A stretch of DNA of 64,000 bases from Sabellastarte sp. h YS-2021 (lineage: Eukaryota > Annelida > Polychaeta > Sabellida > Sabellidae): assembly GCA_964017235.1 (NCBI GenBank), contig OZ024929.1, forward strand, positions 23,309,464-23,373,463, read 5' to 3'. The position numbers and the translations under genes were made by a program. The notes under the pieces are model-generated. The model was not told where the DNA came from. It was given only the letters and a program-made list of their open reading frames with translations, and made no database searches. The stretch's first letter is position 1, and each line of letters starts with the position of its first letter. Of the stretch, positions 47,201-52,644 are shown piece by piece.

Positions 47201-49262
47201 CCGAAATGTCACATATTTTGTATCAAACCTATAAAATATTGCACAGAAACACTTAAAAATATTTACTTGAGTAATATTTTGCCAATATACAGTGAAATAA
47301 TATCCAAAACATCAGATTTTATGAAAAAATAAACCACATTTTAGTTGAAGTAATTGCTCATGTACACGCACAGAAGATTTTAGAGTTTAACCAAAGTTTG
47401 GTGTATACTAATTCGAACGAAACCGGTTTTTACCGAATTTTTTTTTCGGGACCCGGTTTCCATATTTACTTTCGATTGTACCACTAGATTGATATGCAAA
47501 GCCAAATTAGAGCTTGATATCGATATTGAAATTGCATTTCAATCCCTACACTAATTGCATCATTGCATTTTTTAAGTAACATATCCAATTATCCATTGTC
47601 ATAGATTAAGTCGCAACAGCTGTCAATCATGTGATGTTCTTCCTATTTCATGAATTTACTCATCAATTGGGACGAAGTAGATCAACTAAAAGTTTGTTCA
47701 TTCAGGGATTATATCTGTTTGGGATCAGAAGTGTCAATCGTGTAATGTGAAGCCCCTCCCACTTAATAGGTCACTAATAAATTATAATGTATTCAGGGCC
47801 AGAACTGTGAGTCATGTGATGTGAAGCTCCACCTTCACTGTGCCACCAAGTTGTTTGAGAAGCAGTCCACACCCAAGTGTCCAGGACAGAGCTGTAAAGT
47901 CACATGGCCACATGAGCTACCAAGGAAAAAGACCAAAGGTGAGCAGAAGTGGTAAATATAGGGACATTCTTAGCAGTCTTGCCAGAGTACAGGTACACAA
48001 ATTTCATTTGAATGTATCTGTGTGGGTTACATTTCAATTAAATCTGGTGACTTGGTCTTCCAGAATAAACCAAAAGGATTTGGCTAAACAACAGTAATAA
48101 TTGAACTTAAGCATTTTGTGAATGTTTTTTGTGCAGATTTGACGTTTTTTGATCAATGAACTAGTTTTGTACATTTCTGCCTTAAAGGAAGTGTGCATGG
48201 TCACCTTTTAAGAGACTGCCTGGCACAGATATTCATGCAGCGTACTTGGTATTTACTGTTCAGCTTGGAAATTGGTACAACATGAATGGCAAATATTTAT
48301 GCCTATTTTGTGTTAATATTATATTAATTTATTTTGGTAAAAAAATTGGAATTGGCAAACTATATATACACAGTAAAACCTTAAACCAATTAATGTTCTG
48401 GAAGACCCTTGAGGAAGTGAAAATATAATTTTTACATATAGACCTTTATTTTAATATGAGCATTCCTCATTGGCTAGAAATGATGACATTATTTAACCTG
48501 TGTGCCAATTTGAGGTGTTTGCCAAATGACCAGGCCAGGCAGTAGATGAACCCATGATGGCCACAGATGTGTAATATGCTCACCTCTCTGCTCAGGTTGT
48601 GGAGATATACTGGTTTTTTCCACCTTCAGCCCTAAGGTTCAACTGGTCTTGTTGGTTAATAGACTAATGCACTTATCAATGCACAAAATCGCTTTGTATT
48701 TTAAGCAAATATAAAAAGTCTTCAATCAGATCATTTTTTTCAACTTTTCAAAGATGTTCTTGTAAATTTTTAATATTTTAGGCTAGAGTACATTTTCCTT
48801 TGGTCAGGCCCTATTGAAATAAAAAAAAATCAGAAAGATTCGTTCATTACTTTTGCAGTTATCATGAACACAGACAGCAACGTTTATTGAGCACTAATAC
48901 AAGTAGGAAGAGTTAAAAATTGGTTAGGTTTCAAGAAACTTTTGGAATCTGTTCCACTGTAGAAGAATCATTTATTGTAAACCTGACTCTGATCGTTTAT
49001 AATTTTTTCAGCTATTTTTCCTGTTTTTCATGTATAAAAAACTTGCAACAAGGAAAAACAGAAATGGGTTTATTTTTTAACATTACTTGTGTATTTTTTT
49101 TCTCTCATTGTTATTGTACTACTGATCTGTGTATTGTATTTCAGATCAATTTCATTTAGATGTTACTGTTAGATTTCATTCTATATTACAGAAGCAGCGA
49201 GTTCCGCCTCCACTGAAGATGTTGATACTGAAGAAAGACCAAAACAAAAACGGCGGAAATGA
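26162..49262 (+). CDS. NSMCE1: NSMCE1 (Nse1), SMC5/6 complex RING subunit; seven coding exons
   Basis: Exons 26162-26276, 27413-27534, 28897-28974, 30230-30376, 32846-32962, 47797-47938 and 49192-49262 join in phase (792 nt, 263 residues plus TGA). All introns are GT-AG. The human protein is about the same length. Nse1 binds Nse3 and Nse4 in the SMC5/6 complex, which keeps chromosomes stable during repair and replication in the nucleus. Residues 1 to about 180 are the winged-helix part (ILNLVDQLKGKKMRK-type core seen here as LNLVDAVKEKKMRKDDAE). Residues from about 185 form the RING-like zinc domain (CEMC, NCESC, HLHC, then CPGQSC). The C-terminus is basic. Intron 5 is 14.8 kb and holds two DIRS elements. 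The start chosen is the first ATG matching the family N-terminus. An acceptor-like AAACAG just before it suggests a non-coding upstream exon. Confidence 0.95.
27025..27390 (+). repeat. Interspersed MITE-like repeat in NSMCE1 intron 1
   Basis: It matches 33208-33500 in inverted orientation. Shared words are ATTGTTTTGGGACAGGGTTG, AGCCTAAATCT, AGAAATTGTACACTT and AGCCAAACAAT with TACCCACTA. It is non-coding. The ends are not fully defined. TACCCACTA resembles the ends of the hAT MITEs nearby. Confidence 0.65.
27413..27534 (+). CDS. NSMCE1: NSMCE1 coding exon 2
   Basis: Acceptor TATTTTTCAG and donor GTGAGT. It encodes a segment ending NLEIKKGISEDNGSSHYVL, matching the LYIEIKRGVTEDDGR-type strand of the family. 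It ends in phase 0. Confidence 0.95.
27863..28256. mobile_element. hAT MITE with perfect TSD (NSMCE1 intron 2)
   Basis: A 394-bp element with the perfect 10-bp TIR TAGGGGTGTG / CACACCCCTA, flanked by the 8-bp duplication ATAATAAG at 27855-27862 and 28257-28264. It has no coding capacity. The interior phrase GGTGGATACTAAATGTCG is shared with the MITE at 29478-29898, so the two are related. Confidence 0.92.
28897..28974 (+). CDS. NSMCE1: NSMCE1 coding exon 3
   Basis: Acceptor TTCATTTGCAG and donor GTGAGT, 26 codons. It encodes VNTVCNDITLKAL through EYFKKL, aligning with the family helix that ends FAENELDLFRKAL in human. Confidence 0.93.
29101..29469. mobile_element. hAT MITE A of a tandem pair (NSMCE1 intron 3)
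   Basis: The TIRs are TAGTGCTGCGA and the complement TAGTGCTGTGA. It is flanked by GTGTCTAT at 29093-29100 and 29470-29477. 369 bp, non-coding. The right-hand duplication copy is also the left-hand copy for MITE B. Confidence 0.9.
29478..29898. mobile_element. hAT MITE B of a tandem pair (NSMCE1 intron 3)
   Basis: The TIRs are TAGTGGGTGGA and the complement TAGTGAGTGGA. It is flanked by GTGTCTAT at 29470-29477 and 29899-29906. 421 bp, non-coding, related internally to the MITE at 27863. It sits directly against MITE A with one shared 8-bp target copy. Confidence 0.9.
29907..30190. repeat. Minisatellite of 30-36 bp units ending at the exon 4 acceptor
   Basis: About eight imperfect units resemble TGGTTTCTGTGTATACAGATG followed by AACCTTGTTACTA. 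Related sequence also occurs at 28995-29060, on the other side of the two hAT MITEs, so the MITEs split an older array. The last unit merges into the true acceptor of exon 4 (GTTTCTGTGTGTGTAG). Internal units contain acceptor-like TTTCTGTGTAG and donor-like GTAAGT. Confidence 0.75.
30230..30376 (+). CDS. NSMCE1: NSMCE1 coding exon 4
   Basis: Acceptor GTGTGTGTAG and donor GTAATG, 49 codons. It carries the best conserved block, IEALNLVDAVKEKKMRKDDA, then FEEDKWLVQ. The acceptor lies at the end of a minisatellite with related sequence (see 29907-30190). Confidence 0.96.
31001..31908. mobile_element. TIR element carrying a 47-bp minisatellite (NSMCE1 intron 4)
   Basis: The outer left end CCCCATTCACTCTAC is mirrored by the complement of the right end, CTCCATTCACACTAC. 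Inner arms (31010-31085 and about 31730-31800) are also inverted copies: CACGGTTATAGGCGTTG against the complement TGTGGTTATAGACGTTG, then TGAAATGCC. Between them lies the 47-bp array. TTAA occurs close to both outer ends, which would fit a piggyBac-type target, but the spacing differs and I do not assign it. No coding capacity. Confidence 0.7.
31154..31764. repeat. 47-bp minisatellite, array 1 (13 units)
   Basis: Thirteen exact-length units of 47 bp, with few variants (CAGACAG/CAGACGG, GCATTT/GCTTTT, one TTAGAGG). The unit itself is related to the inner TIR arm of the host element, so the array probably grew from that arm. Confidence 0.95.
31996..32043 (+). pseudogene. Duplicated 5' fragment of NSMCE1 exon 5
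   Basis: These 48 bases are identical to the start of exon 5 (32846-32893), including the adjacent TTTTATAG acceptor. The copy then breaks into CCAT and the start of array 2. If spliced, it would hit an in-frame TAG within about 40 bases. It has no donor of its own at the break. Confidence 0.93.
32050..32614. repeat. 47-bp minisatellite, array 2 (12 units)
   Basis: Twelve units repeat the variant order of units 2-13 of array 1, with one extra A near 32161. It is the second copy of an 850-bp tandem duplication (31201-32049 and 32050-32893) that also copied flanking intron and the start of exon 5. Confidence 0.95.
32846..32962 (+). CDS. NSMCE1: NSMCE1 coding exon 5
   Basis: Acceptor ATGTATTTTATAG and donor GTAAGA, 39 codons. 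It encodes the end of the winged helix (STRAIMELENYIFEQY) and the first zinc ligands CEMC. The first 48 bases are duplicated upstream at 31996-32043. Confidence 0.94.
33208..33500 (-). repeat. Interspersed MITE-like repeat in NSMCE1 intron 5
   Basis: Inverted counterpart of 27025-27390, starting TAGTGGGTAAATTGTTTGGC. Words such as CAATATCG recur inside and continue to about 33680. Non-coding. Confidence 0.6.
33735..33906 (+). repeat. DIRS 1 left inverted terminal repeat
   Basis: 172 bases mirrored at 39647-39818 with near-perfect identity. It includes GGCGCCAGCCGGTCCCGCC and a TGACGTCA-like motif (CGTGACGTCATAG) near the inner end, a CRE-type element that could drive transcription. Confidence 0.93.
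34020..35963 (+). CDS. DIRS 1 Gag-like protein
   Basis: 647 residues from ATG 34020 (MASPGQRKGACGH), the same start as the second copy. An N-terminal Cys/His cluster (CGHIMASFDRHSRCARCRDK, then DPC and CEYC) probably binds zinc. The centre is acidic and Pro/Ser-rich. A conserved block at about residues 270-560 (NYRETVRGVRAFMGW, YICNQSAGFNRC, MANLTLVRRDSYL) resembles DIRS capsid-like proteins. The C-terminus is Gly/Arg-rich (GRGRSRGRGRGG) and probably binds nucleic acid. The frame is intact. Its TGA (35961-35963) is followed by CAATTA, a leaky-stop context, and the frame stays open beyond it. Confidence 0.88.
   Translation: MASPGQRKGACGHIMASFDRHSRCARCRDKSLGEDPCVLKLPCEYCEVLTPEQVIQLATPTYKLRKEKSKGKDTLIDPSTVTVVAQVESQDSEPVIPPLNTSGDLALPQPTFRKELQELDEKWAVRMARLEALLTIGSRPSSQPSFSPVKAPVAHKPPSGVLSSNPFLLPSVPSGQAGPAFGSDRTHTVTATTSSSVDMVSPLENLYQDPEPVFAEPASSGPVSSLEQCTETLPVSTRDFTQPEPTEEGELSELEDQPDVVDTETDRAISEDQNYRETVRGVRAFMGWSHIPDLEYSPATRADNPWVGHRSQPVGKVSVLLPPEDWLCKKLENLNLVLIEGYPSKSSEPGGLHMEQYLRPPKSQSRWYGIHPAEPKDFTRPGKYVTTWPNDAAKLNNAFTRVAKSSSVSAQPPSRPIAQDTLRKWEKAAKESSYICNQSAGFNRCITKIQDSVQEQLKILQTELGKGKSSSKAQSALDELHYLTSFNQNVSFAVGKSLQHLSDFTFVQMANLTLVRRDSYLEHLKTEVKPDTFSALRNCPLNTHALFPDAVIRKAEDEIQQFETIKRTNQPGPGRGGFAGNHKKQNRFQPYPPNWKQGQESTQTGASAGKDMPAWKSFGGRGRSRGRGRGGQPGRGTRPPRDQGQYK
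35746..38190 (+). pseudogene. DIRS 1 reverse transcriptase-RNase H (two nonsense codons)
   Basis: The frame is +1 relative to Gag and opens inside the Gag C-terminus without a conserved ATG, so it may be made by frameshifting. RT motifs are RLFIVPKPN, VLDLSALN, SLDFSDAYFHIPV, LPFGLSTAPMEF and catalytic YLDDWLIR. RNase H follows: FTDASKEGWGAHL, LELKVVLLAL, ATDNTTVVAYI and RHIPGRLNVIADKLSR. The C-terminal VDMFATKYN-FPP-GWPNMPWF region corresponds to the part that in DIRS1 elements resembles a DNA methyltransferase. TAG at 36436-36438 and TGA at 37096-37098 break the frame. The aligned positions in copy 2 are sense codons. Confidence 0.9.
35961..35969 (+). promoter_or_regulatory. Leaky stop context TGA-CAA-TTA
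   Basis: The Gag stop is followed by CAA TTA, matching STOP-CAR-YYA, which directs readthrough in tobamovirus-type genes. Copy 2 has TGA-CAG-TTA at 42412-42420. In both copies the frame continues open into QLLCS and the Cys-rich region. Confidence 0.65.
35964..39182 (+). pseudogene. DIRS 1 Cys-rich region and tyrosine recombinase (overlapping frame, frameshifted)
   Basis: It continues in the Gag frame after the leaky TGA. The first 110 residues are Cys-rich (CHKC, TCVLSCCQSCTFC, CQRCFFC, CPHCSKCPQCC), and the spacing is conserved in copy 2. The frame stays open without a stop to 38693, overlapping all of RT-RH. The YR proper begins about 38140 (SIN: VYEAKWAVFVRWC), with the first catalytic Arg in GSGKRRSEIHAW. 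A T-run near 38687 shifts the frame. The next part holds AHDVRAFAASKAF (His/Arg box). A second shift near 39035 precedes CHWKSHNTFTQFYLKD with the nucleophilic Tyr. YR joins and integrates the circular cDNA. Confidence 0.85.
39340..39362. repeat. A-run/G-run in DIRS 1 3' region
   Basis: Six A bases followed by about a dozen G bases and GGAGG. Copy 2 has a related GAGGGGGGGAG at the equivalent place near 45832-45842, so a G-rich run 3' of the YR is shared by both elements. Confidence 0.5.
39493..39591. repeat. DIRS 1 internal complementary region
   Basis: The first half is complementary to the left terminus (TAACGCAATG is the complement of its start). The second half is complementary to the right terminus (TTTTAATTAGTAAATTAAAT). 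Together they spell the two ends joined. In DIRS elements this region templates completion of the ends and circle formation. Confidence 0.93.
39647..39818 (-). repeat. DIRS 1 right inverted terminal repeat
   Basis: 172-base inverted copy of 33735-33906. Beyond it, an AT-rich terminal extension (TTAACTAATAAAAATTTAAT) runs to the element end at about 39861 and is copied in the internal complementary region. Confidence 0.93.
39862..40159. repeat. 145-bp tandem repeat, left part
   Basis: About two units characterised by TTTCCGGACTCTAACTC, CAATCGAATTCAA and AATTGGTGTAATTC. The array is cut by DIRS 2 exactly between GGTGT and AATTC. Confidence 0.85.
40180..40349 (+). repeat. DIRS 2 left inverted terminal repeat
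   Basis: 170 bases mirrored at 46148-46317. It contains GGTCGGCGCGACCGGTCCCG and, near the inner end, AATGACGTCACGGCG with a CRE-type TGACGTCA, at the same place as in DIRS 1. Confidence 0.93.
40475..42414 (+). pseudogene. DIRS 2 Gag-like protein (two frameshifts)
   Basis: Starts MASPGQKRGSCGHVMALFDS, with the same Cys/His cluster as copy 1 (CARCRDKGIGDDPC). The first frame runs to 41575. A shift near 41560 leads to DEWLCRKMEKLNITVQEGYP and the conserved capsid-like block (YMCNQAAAFSRC, VANLTLARRDSYL). A second shift near 42320 leads to the basic C-terminus (RRGQRSHRGRG) and TGA at 42412-42414. The middle is Pro/Val/Thr-rich with imperfect repeats (ATRPVEVPGA, ATQPVEAPGA). The order and content equal copy 1. 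Confidence 0.88.
42335..44745 (+). pseudogene. DIRS 2 reverse transcriptase-RNase H (one frameshift)
   Basis: The open frame runs to 44350 and carries WLFLVPKPNNRWRPILDLS, SIDFKDVYFHVPI, LPFGLSTAPMEF and CLDDWLVR. The last motif has Cys where copy 1 has Tyr (YLDD). RNase H motifs are FTDASKEGWGAHL, LELKAVLLALKEF, ATDNTTVVAYI and RHIPGRLNVVADKLSR. A deletion of about 10 bases near 44205-44220 shifts the C-terminal region (WHRPQVDLFATRFNN to HELRLLKED) into the next frame, ending at 44745. Relative to Gag the RT frame is +1, as in copy 1. Confidence 0.9.
42415..45644 (+). CDS. DIRS 2 Cys-rich region and tyrosine recombinase (overlapping frame)
   Basis: After the Gag TGA, the same frame reads QLLCSACD and then a Cys-rich region (CVKC, TCVLSCCFSCTFC, CERCFLC, CTKCHKCPTCC), matching copy 1. 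It stays open until the 10-base deletion near 44210 in the shared RT-RH/YR overlap. The YR then continues in the frame open at 44214-45644. It ends with a full catalytic set: Arg in GSGKRRSEIHAW, AHDVRAFAASKAF, CHWKSHNTFTQF and Tyr in FYLKDVAW. The recombinase domain itself (about 44580-45644) is intact. Translation would need a start or readthrough upstream. Confidence 0.85.
46003..46086. repeat. DIRS 2 internal complementary region (with a 14-base deletion)
   Basis: The left half is complementary to the left terminus (TAACGCAATAAAATTGC) and the right half to the right terminus. TTTTATAAGTTAAT, present in the terminus, is missing here. Copying the end from this template would shorten it. Confidence 0.9.
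46148..46317 (-). repeat. DIRS 2 right inverted terminal repeat
   Basis: 170-base inverted copy of 40180-40349, followed by an AT-rich terminal stretch to 46361. Confidence 0.93.
46362..46812. repeat. 145-bp tandem repeat, right part
   Basis: About three further units (TTGTCCGTTTGTCTGTCCAT, GACTCTAACTCGAAAACGC, AATTGGTGTAATT). It continues the array broken by DIRS 2 and ends at the 12-bp inverted end CGCAACCCGCCT. Confidence 0.85.
47111..47487. mobile_element. Probable hAT-like MITE (NSMCE1 intron 5)
   Basis: CTAGTGGTA at the left is mirrored by TACCACTAG at the right, with inner AACCGGTTCCCG and CGGGACCCGGTT also inverted. 377 bp and non-coding. A convincing 8-bp duplication was not found. 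Confidence 0.55.
47797..47938 (+). CDS. NSMCE1: NSMCE1 coding exon 6 (RING domain)
   Basis: Acceptor AATGTATTCAG and donor GTGAGC. It encodes NCESC, HLHC and CPGQSCKVTWPHE, completing the RING-like zinc domain. The last cysteine pair is spaced C-x4-C rather than the C-x2-C of human. Confidence 0.95.
48780..48895. repeat. Repeat fragment related to 24480-24590
   Basis: Shares TTTCCTTTGGNCAGGCC, then a spaced TTCATTA and ACACAGACAG-type end, with the stretch inside the hAT element upstream of NSMCE1. Family unknown. Confidence 0.4.
49192..49262 (+). CDS. NSMCE1: NSMCE1 coding exon 7 (C-terminus)
   Basis: Acceptor TTCTATATTACAG. It encodes a short acidic then basic tail ending ERPKQKRRK and TGA. 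The basic end could act as a nuclear signal. A candidate AATAAA lies at 50001-50006. Confidence 0.88.
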
Positions 49263-49437
49263 GTATCTCAAAAGCTCCACATTTTGTAGTTTAAGGAGAA
49301 ACAACATTGTTGCTTACACAGCAAAACAAGTGTATTTCAGACTCCAAAGATTGTAAAATGACATCGACTTTTTGTGTCGTTTGTGCTCAGCTTGTTTTCA
49401 CGGCCTTAATAGGTATTTGGTCTGATCATCAGCATGG

Positions 49438-49560
49438 TGTCTCCAGCCTAATGGTTAGGGCACTGGATTTCACAGCAGAAGATCTGGATTTTTTTTATCC
49501 TCTACCAGTTCATGGAGATTGTAATCTTGGGCAAGGTTCCTCACATTATGTCTTTCATAC
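49438..49560 (+). mobile_element. Degenerate tRNA-derived SINE fragment
   Basis: CCAGCCTAATGGTTAGGGCA resembles a tRNA A-box region, and GATCTGGATT may be the decayed B box. It lies after the NSMCE1 stop, possibly in the 3' UTR. Only weakly supported. Confidence 0.4.
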
Positions 49561-50175
49561 AGTATTATAGACTGAGTAACACTAGACTGGAAGGTAAAAA
49601 CGTTGACTGGTATTTGTATAATAGATAGTGGTATGAATTGGCCAGAAGAATGGGTATCTGTTGTACCAATAACCAGCCAGAATCTGCATACTAACATTTT
49701 ACTTGAAATGAACTAGCAGTACCAGTGAACCAAGTATGGCAGCTGTTGTATATAATTTTTTTTTTTTTAAATGCCAACAATACCGTATTTTTCCAAAATA
49801 TGGCCCGGGCGTTCATTATTTTCAAATGCCATCAGACCAGGCGTTAAATTGAACCAGGCGTTCTTTTGAAATACAAAAACAGTGTTATAAATTGTAAACA
49901 GTGTTCTTGGTACCAGGCGTTAATTTGAACCAGGCGTTTATTTGAACCCGGGTGTTATTTTGGAAATTTACGGTATGTACAAATAAGAAATTATGGTAAA
50001 AATAAATATTGGCTAGACAATTTAAGTTTTACTTGTGTTATATATAGAGATGTAAAATATTTGAACAGTTTTAGGCCTACCCAAAACCCTTATAGTGAAA
50101 TAGAAATATGTTGTGAGTTTAGCTTCAAGCCATAATTGTCAAACAAAACCACGCCGTACCCATATGAGACACAAG

Positions 50176-50707
50176 TAGTATAGGGATTGGTGCTCGATTT
50201 TTCAATATCGATCGATCATCCCACAGAACTGCCGATATCGACACTTACTACTAGTATTTCAATATCGAAATAACATACACCAAACAGACAAAAAAATTTT
50301 AAAATGCTTATTTTACAGCTTAAACGTATTTTTATTGCATAAAATCTTTAAAAAGACACAGTTTCAACAAATACAAAACGGTGTCAAGTCTGCCGCCATC
50401 TTTGTTTACATTGTCAGTGACCTACTTCCGGTTTCACGGAAGAGAGCTAGTACACAGGAAAGCATAAAAGACCTGTTTTATGTAACTTTTGTTACTTTTC
50501 TTTATATTTTCTATTGCAGCAATGTATTTTTGGTGGATAAATAGCATGTTTTATTATTTCTTGAATTAATATGTTTACGTTTTTAAATAACCTGTATTAT
50601 CGCTCACGGCTTACGTTACCGGTCCCGATATTGAAATATCGATCGATCCACCACCCTAAATTTTCATTCGATATCGATCCTCAATATGGCTCTCGATCCC
50701 TATACTA
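50176..50707. mobile_element. hAT MITE with perfect TSD
   Basis: 532 bp with 12-bp TIR TAGTATAGGGAT and its mirror, flanked by the 8-bp duplication GACACAAG at 50168-50175 and 50708-50715. The interior repeats ATATCGATCGAT words near both ends. Non-coding. Confidence 0.92.
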
Positions 50708-50939
50708 GACACAAGGCCCACTGAAAGCCTGTAAGCAAAGAAACCAACAGAAAAATATCGTCTTTAGTTGTATACAACTCATTTGTACCTGTGAAACTGG
50801 CATATTGTCTTTTCTCATCTCTGGCTGGATGCCATTTGGATGATAACACTTTTGTATGCTTGGACCTTTAGGATGTAATCATCAATTTTCCTGTTTTCCT
50901 TGTTTTCACCCATGGTGTCCGGATGGGTGGGCGGGTGGC

Positions 50940-51480
50940 AGGAAAAAGTTTGTCATGCCTGTATCTCAAACGGTAAGGTGTAGGAAGTTGATACTTGGAA
51001 GGGACATTAGTTGGGGGGTGTAGGTGTGCAACATCATGGTGTGACCTTGAGTTTGAAATTTTGTCCAGGCTATATCTCGGAAACCGTAAGGTGTAGGAAG
51101 TTGATACTGGGTAGGGACATTGGCTAGGGTGTGTAGATGTAAAACGTCATGGTCTGACCTTGATTTTACCTTTGTCCTTGCTGTAGTGACCTTGACCTAT
51201 AAAATCTTGTCTGGGCTATATCTCGGAAACCGTAAGGTGTAGGAAGTTGATACTTGGTATGGACATTGGTTAGGGGGTGTAGGTGTGCAACGTCATGGTC
51301 TGACCTTTGACCTTACCGTAGTGACCTTGAACTATAAAATCTTGTCCAGGTTGTAGCTCGGAAACCGTAAGGTGTAGGAAGTTGATGCTTGGTAGGGACA
51401 TTAGTTCGGGGGTGTAGGTGTGCAACATCAAGGTGTGACCTTGATTTGACCTTTGATCTTGTCGTAGTGACCTTGACATT
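50940..51480. repeat. Tandem repeat of about 113-146 bp, four units
   Basis: Units share GGAAACCGTAAGGTGTAGG, AAGTTGATACTTGGTAGGGA and TGACCTTGA. Unit lengths vary (113, 146 and 135 bases between landmarks). It lies in the intergenic gap between the converging NSMCE1 and ENPP-like genes. Confidence 0.85.
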
Positions 51481-52500
51481 TAAAATCTTATTGTACCTTT
51501 GGGTCTGTCTTTTGATGCAGATTAGGCACTGTTAAAGTCATTTTAGAATTCATTAAGAATTTTAATTTACAACTTCCCATTGTAACAGATGGAATTTCAT
51601 CAAGTGGGAAACAGATTTTGTTCCAACACCACATATAAACATTCATTGAATGTATTGCCACTTTTGTATGCATGGTAATATTCAAACATCCAAACCATAA
51701 TTCGGCCATGCCAGATATAGATAAAGAGTTTCGTAATGTTTAGTTTACTGATTATGCTGTCATCTTGTTATTGAATTGTCTTGTTTTAATACTTCATCTT
51801 TACATGCATTATATTTCTCTTAGACATTATTTTCTCTATTTAAACATTGTTTGGACCTTTATATAACTGACAGTGCTCTGAAAGTATCCTGAACTTTGTA
51901 CTGATACACTATTTCTATATCTCATGGTGTTTAAAAATATTTCCCTAGGCTGTGGGGTATGAGCATCTCTGATGCTATTTTTCTACTTTAAATTTGTTCA
52001 CCTTCTACTCTAATTTGATCACTAATTTTCACTCTGTAATAGAATTTAGAACATAGAGTGTGGCCACATAAAGCAAGGAGGGTAATCTTGGTAATAAAAT
52101 AGAAATGCTTTTATTTTACTTCATATTAAATTTGGGAAAAAATTGTAGGTCACAAAGTACACAAAACTAAGGGGAGAAGCTCTGAAAAACCATCCATTCA
52201 AATAATATTTTGACAGTATTGTTCAATTACTTACTGTTAATCTATAGAGCAGTAAATTACTAACTTAATGTAAGAAATACCCATTGAATTGAAGTTCATA
52301 TTGTGAAGGAACTGCTCACTCAATTTACATGTTTTAATTGTACAAAAGTGCAGAGAATTGTGATATAAAACCTATGAACATTTGAACAAATTGTCCAGTT
52401 ATTGATAACTGTTCCAGAGTCACTACTTTCCTTTTTTTTCAACCATAATACCAGTTGCACATATCTGAACCTTTTCCGTGAGTTGTATAATGCTGATGAT
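51481..52500. other. Intergenic / 3' flank of ENPP-like gene
   Basis: AT-rich, no repeat or exon recognised. On the minus strand a candidate AATAAA polyadenylation signal lies at 52110-52115, about 390 bases after the ENPP-like stop codon. Confidence 0.4.
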
Positions 52501-52644
52501 CTACATCCACGTTAAATCCAGGGGGATATGAGTTCTTGTCTGTATAGCAAGCTGTGTGTTAGCTGATGTTAGAAACTGGGTACTGGTTAATAACTCTATA
52601 TCCCTGAGTCGTCCAAGGTTGTCGATGAGGTAACCTGTCACGTT
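52501..52644 (-). CDS. ENPP-like terminal exon
   Basis: Acceptor TCTTATTGCAG. It encodes NVTGYLIDNLGRLRDIELLT through HIPLDLTWM and TAG. It matches the family C-terminus (ARVRDVELLTGLDFY...LKTYLPTF), with the last residues diverged. Confidence 0.88.
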   Translation of the reverse strand, partial: NVTGYLIDNLGRLRDIELLTSTQFLTSANTQLAIQTRTHIPLDLTWM

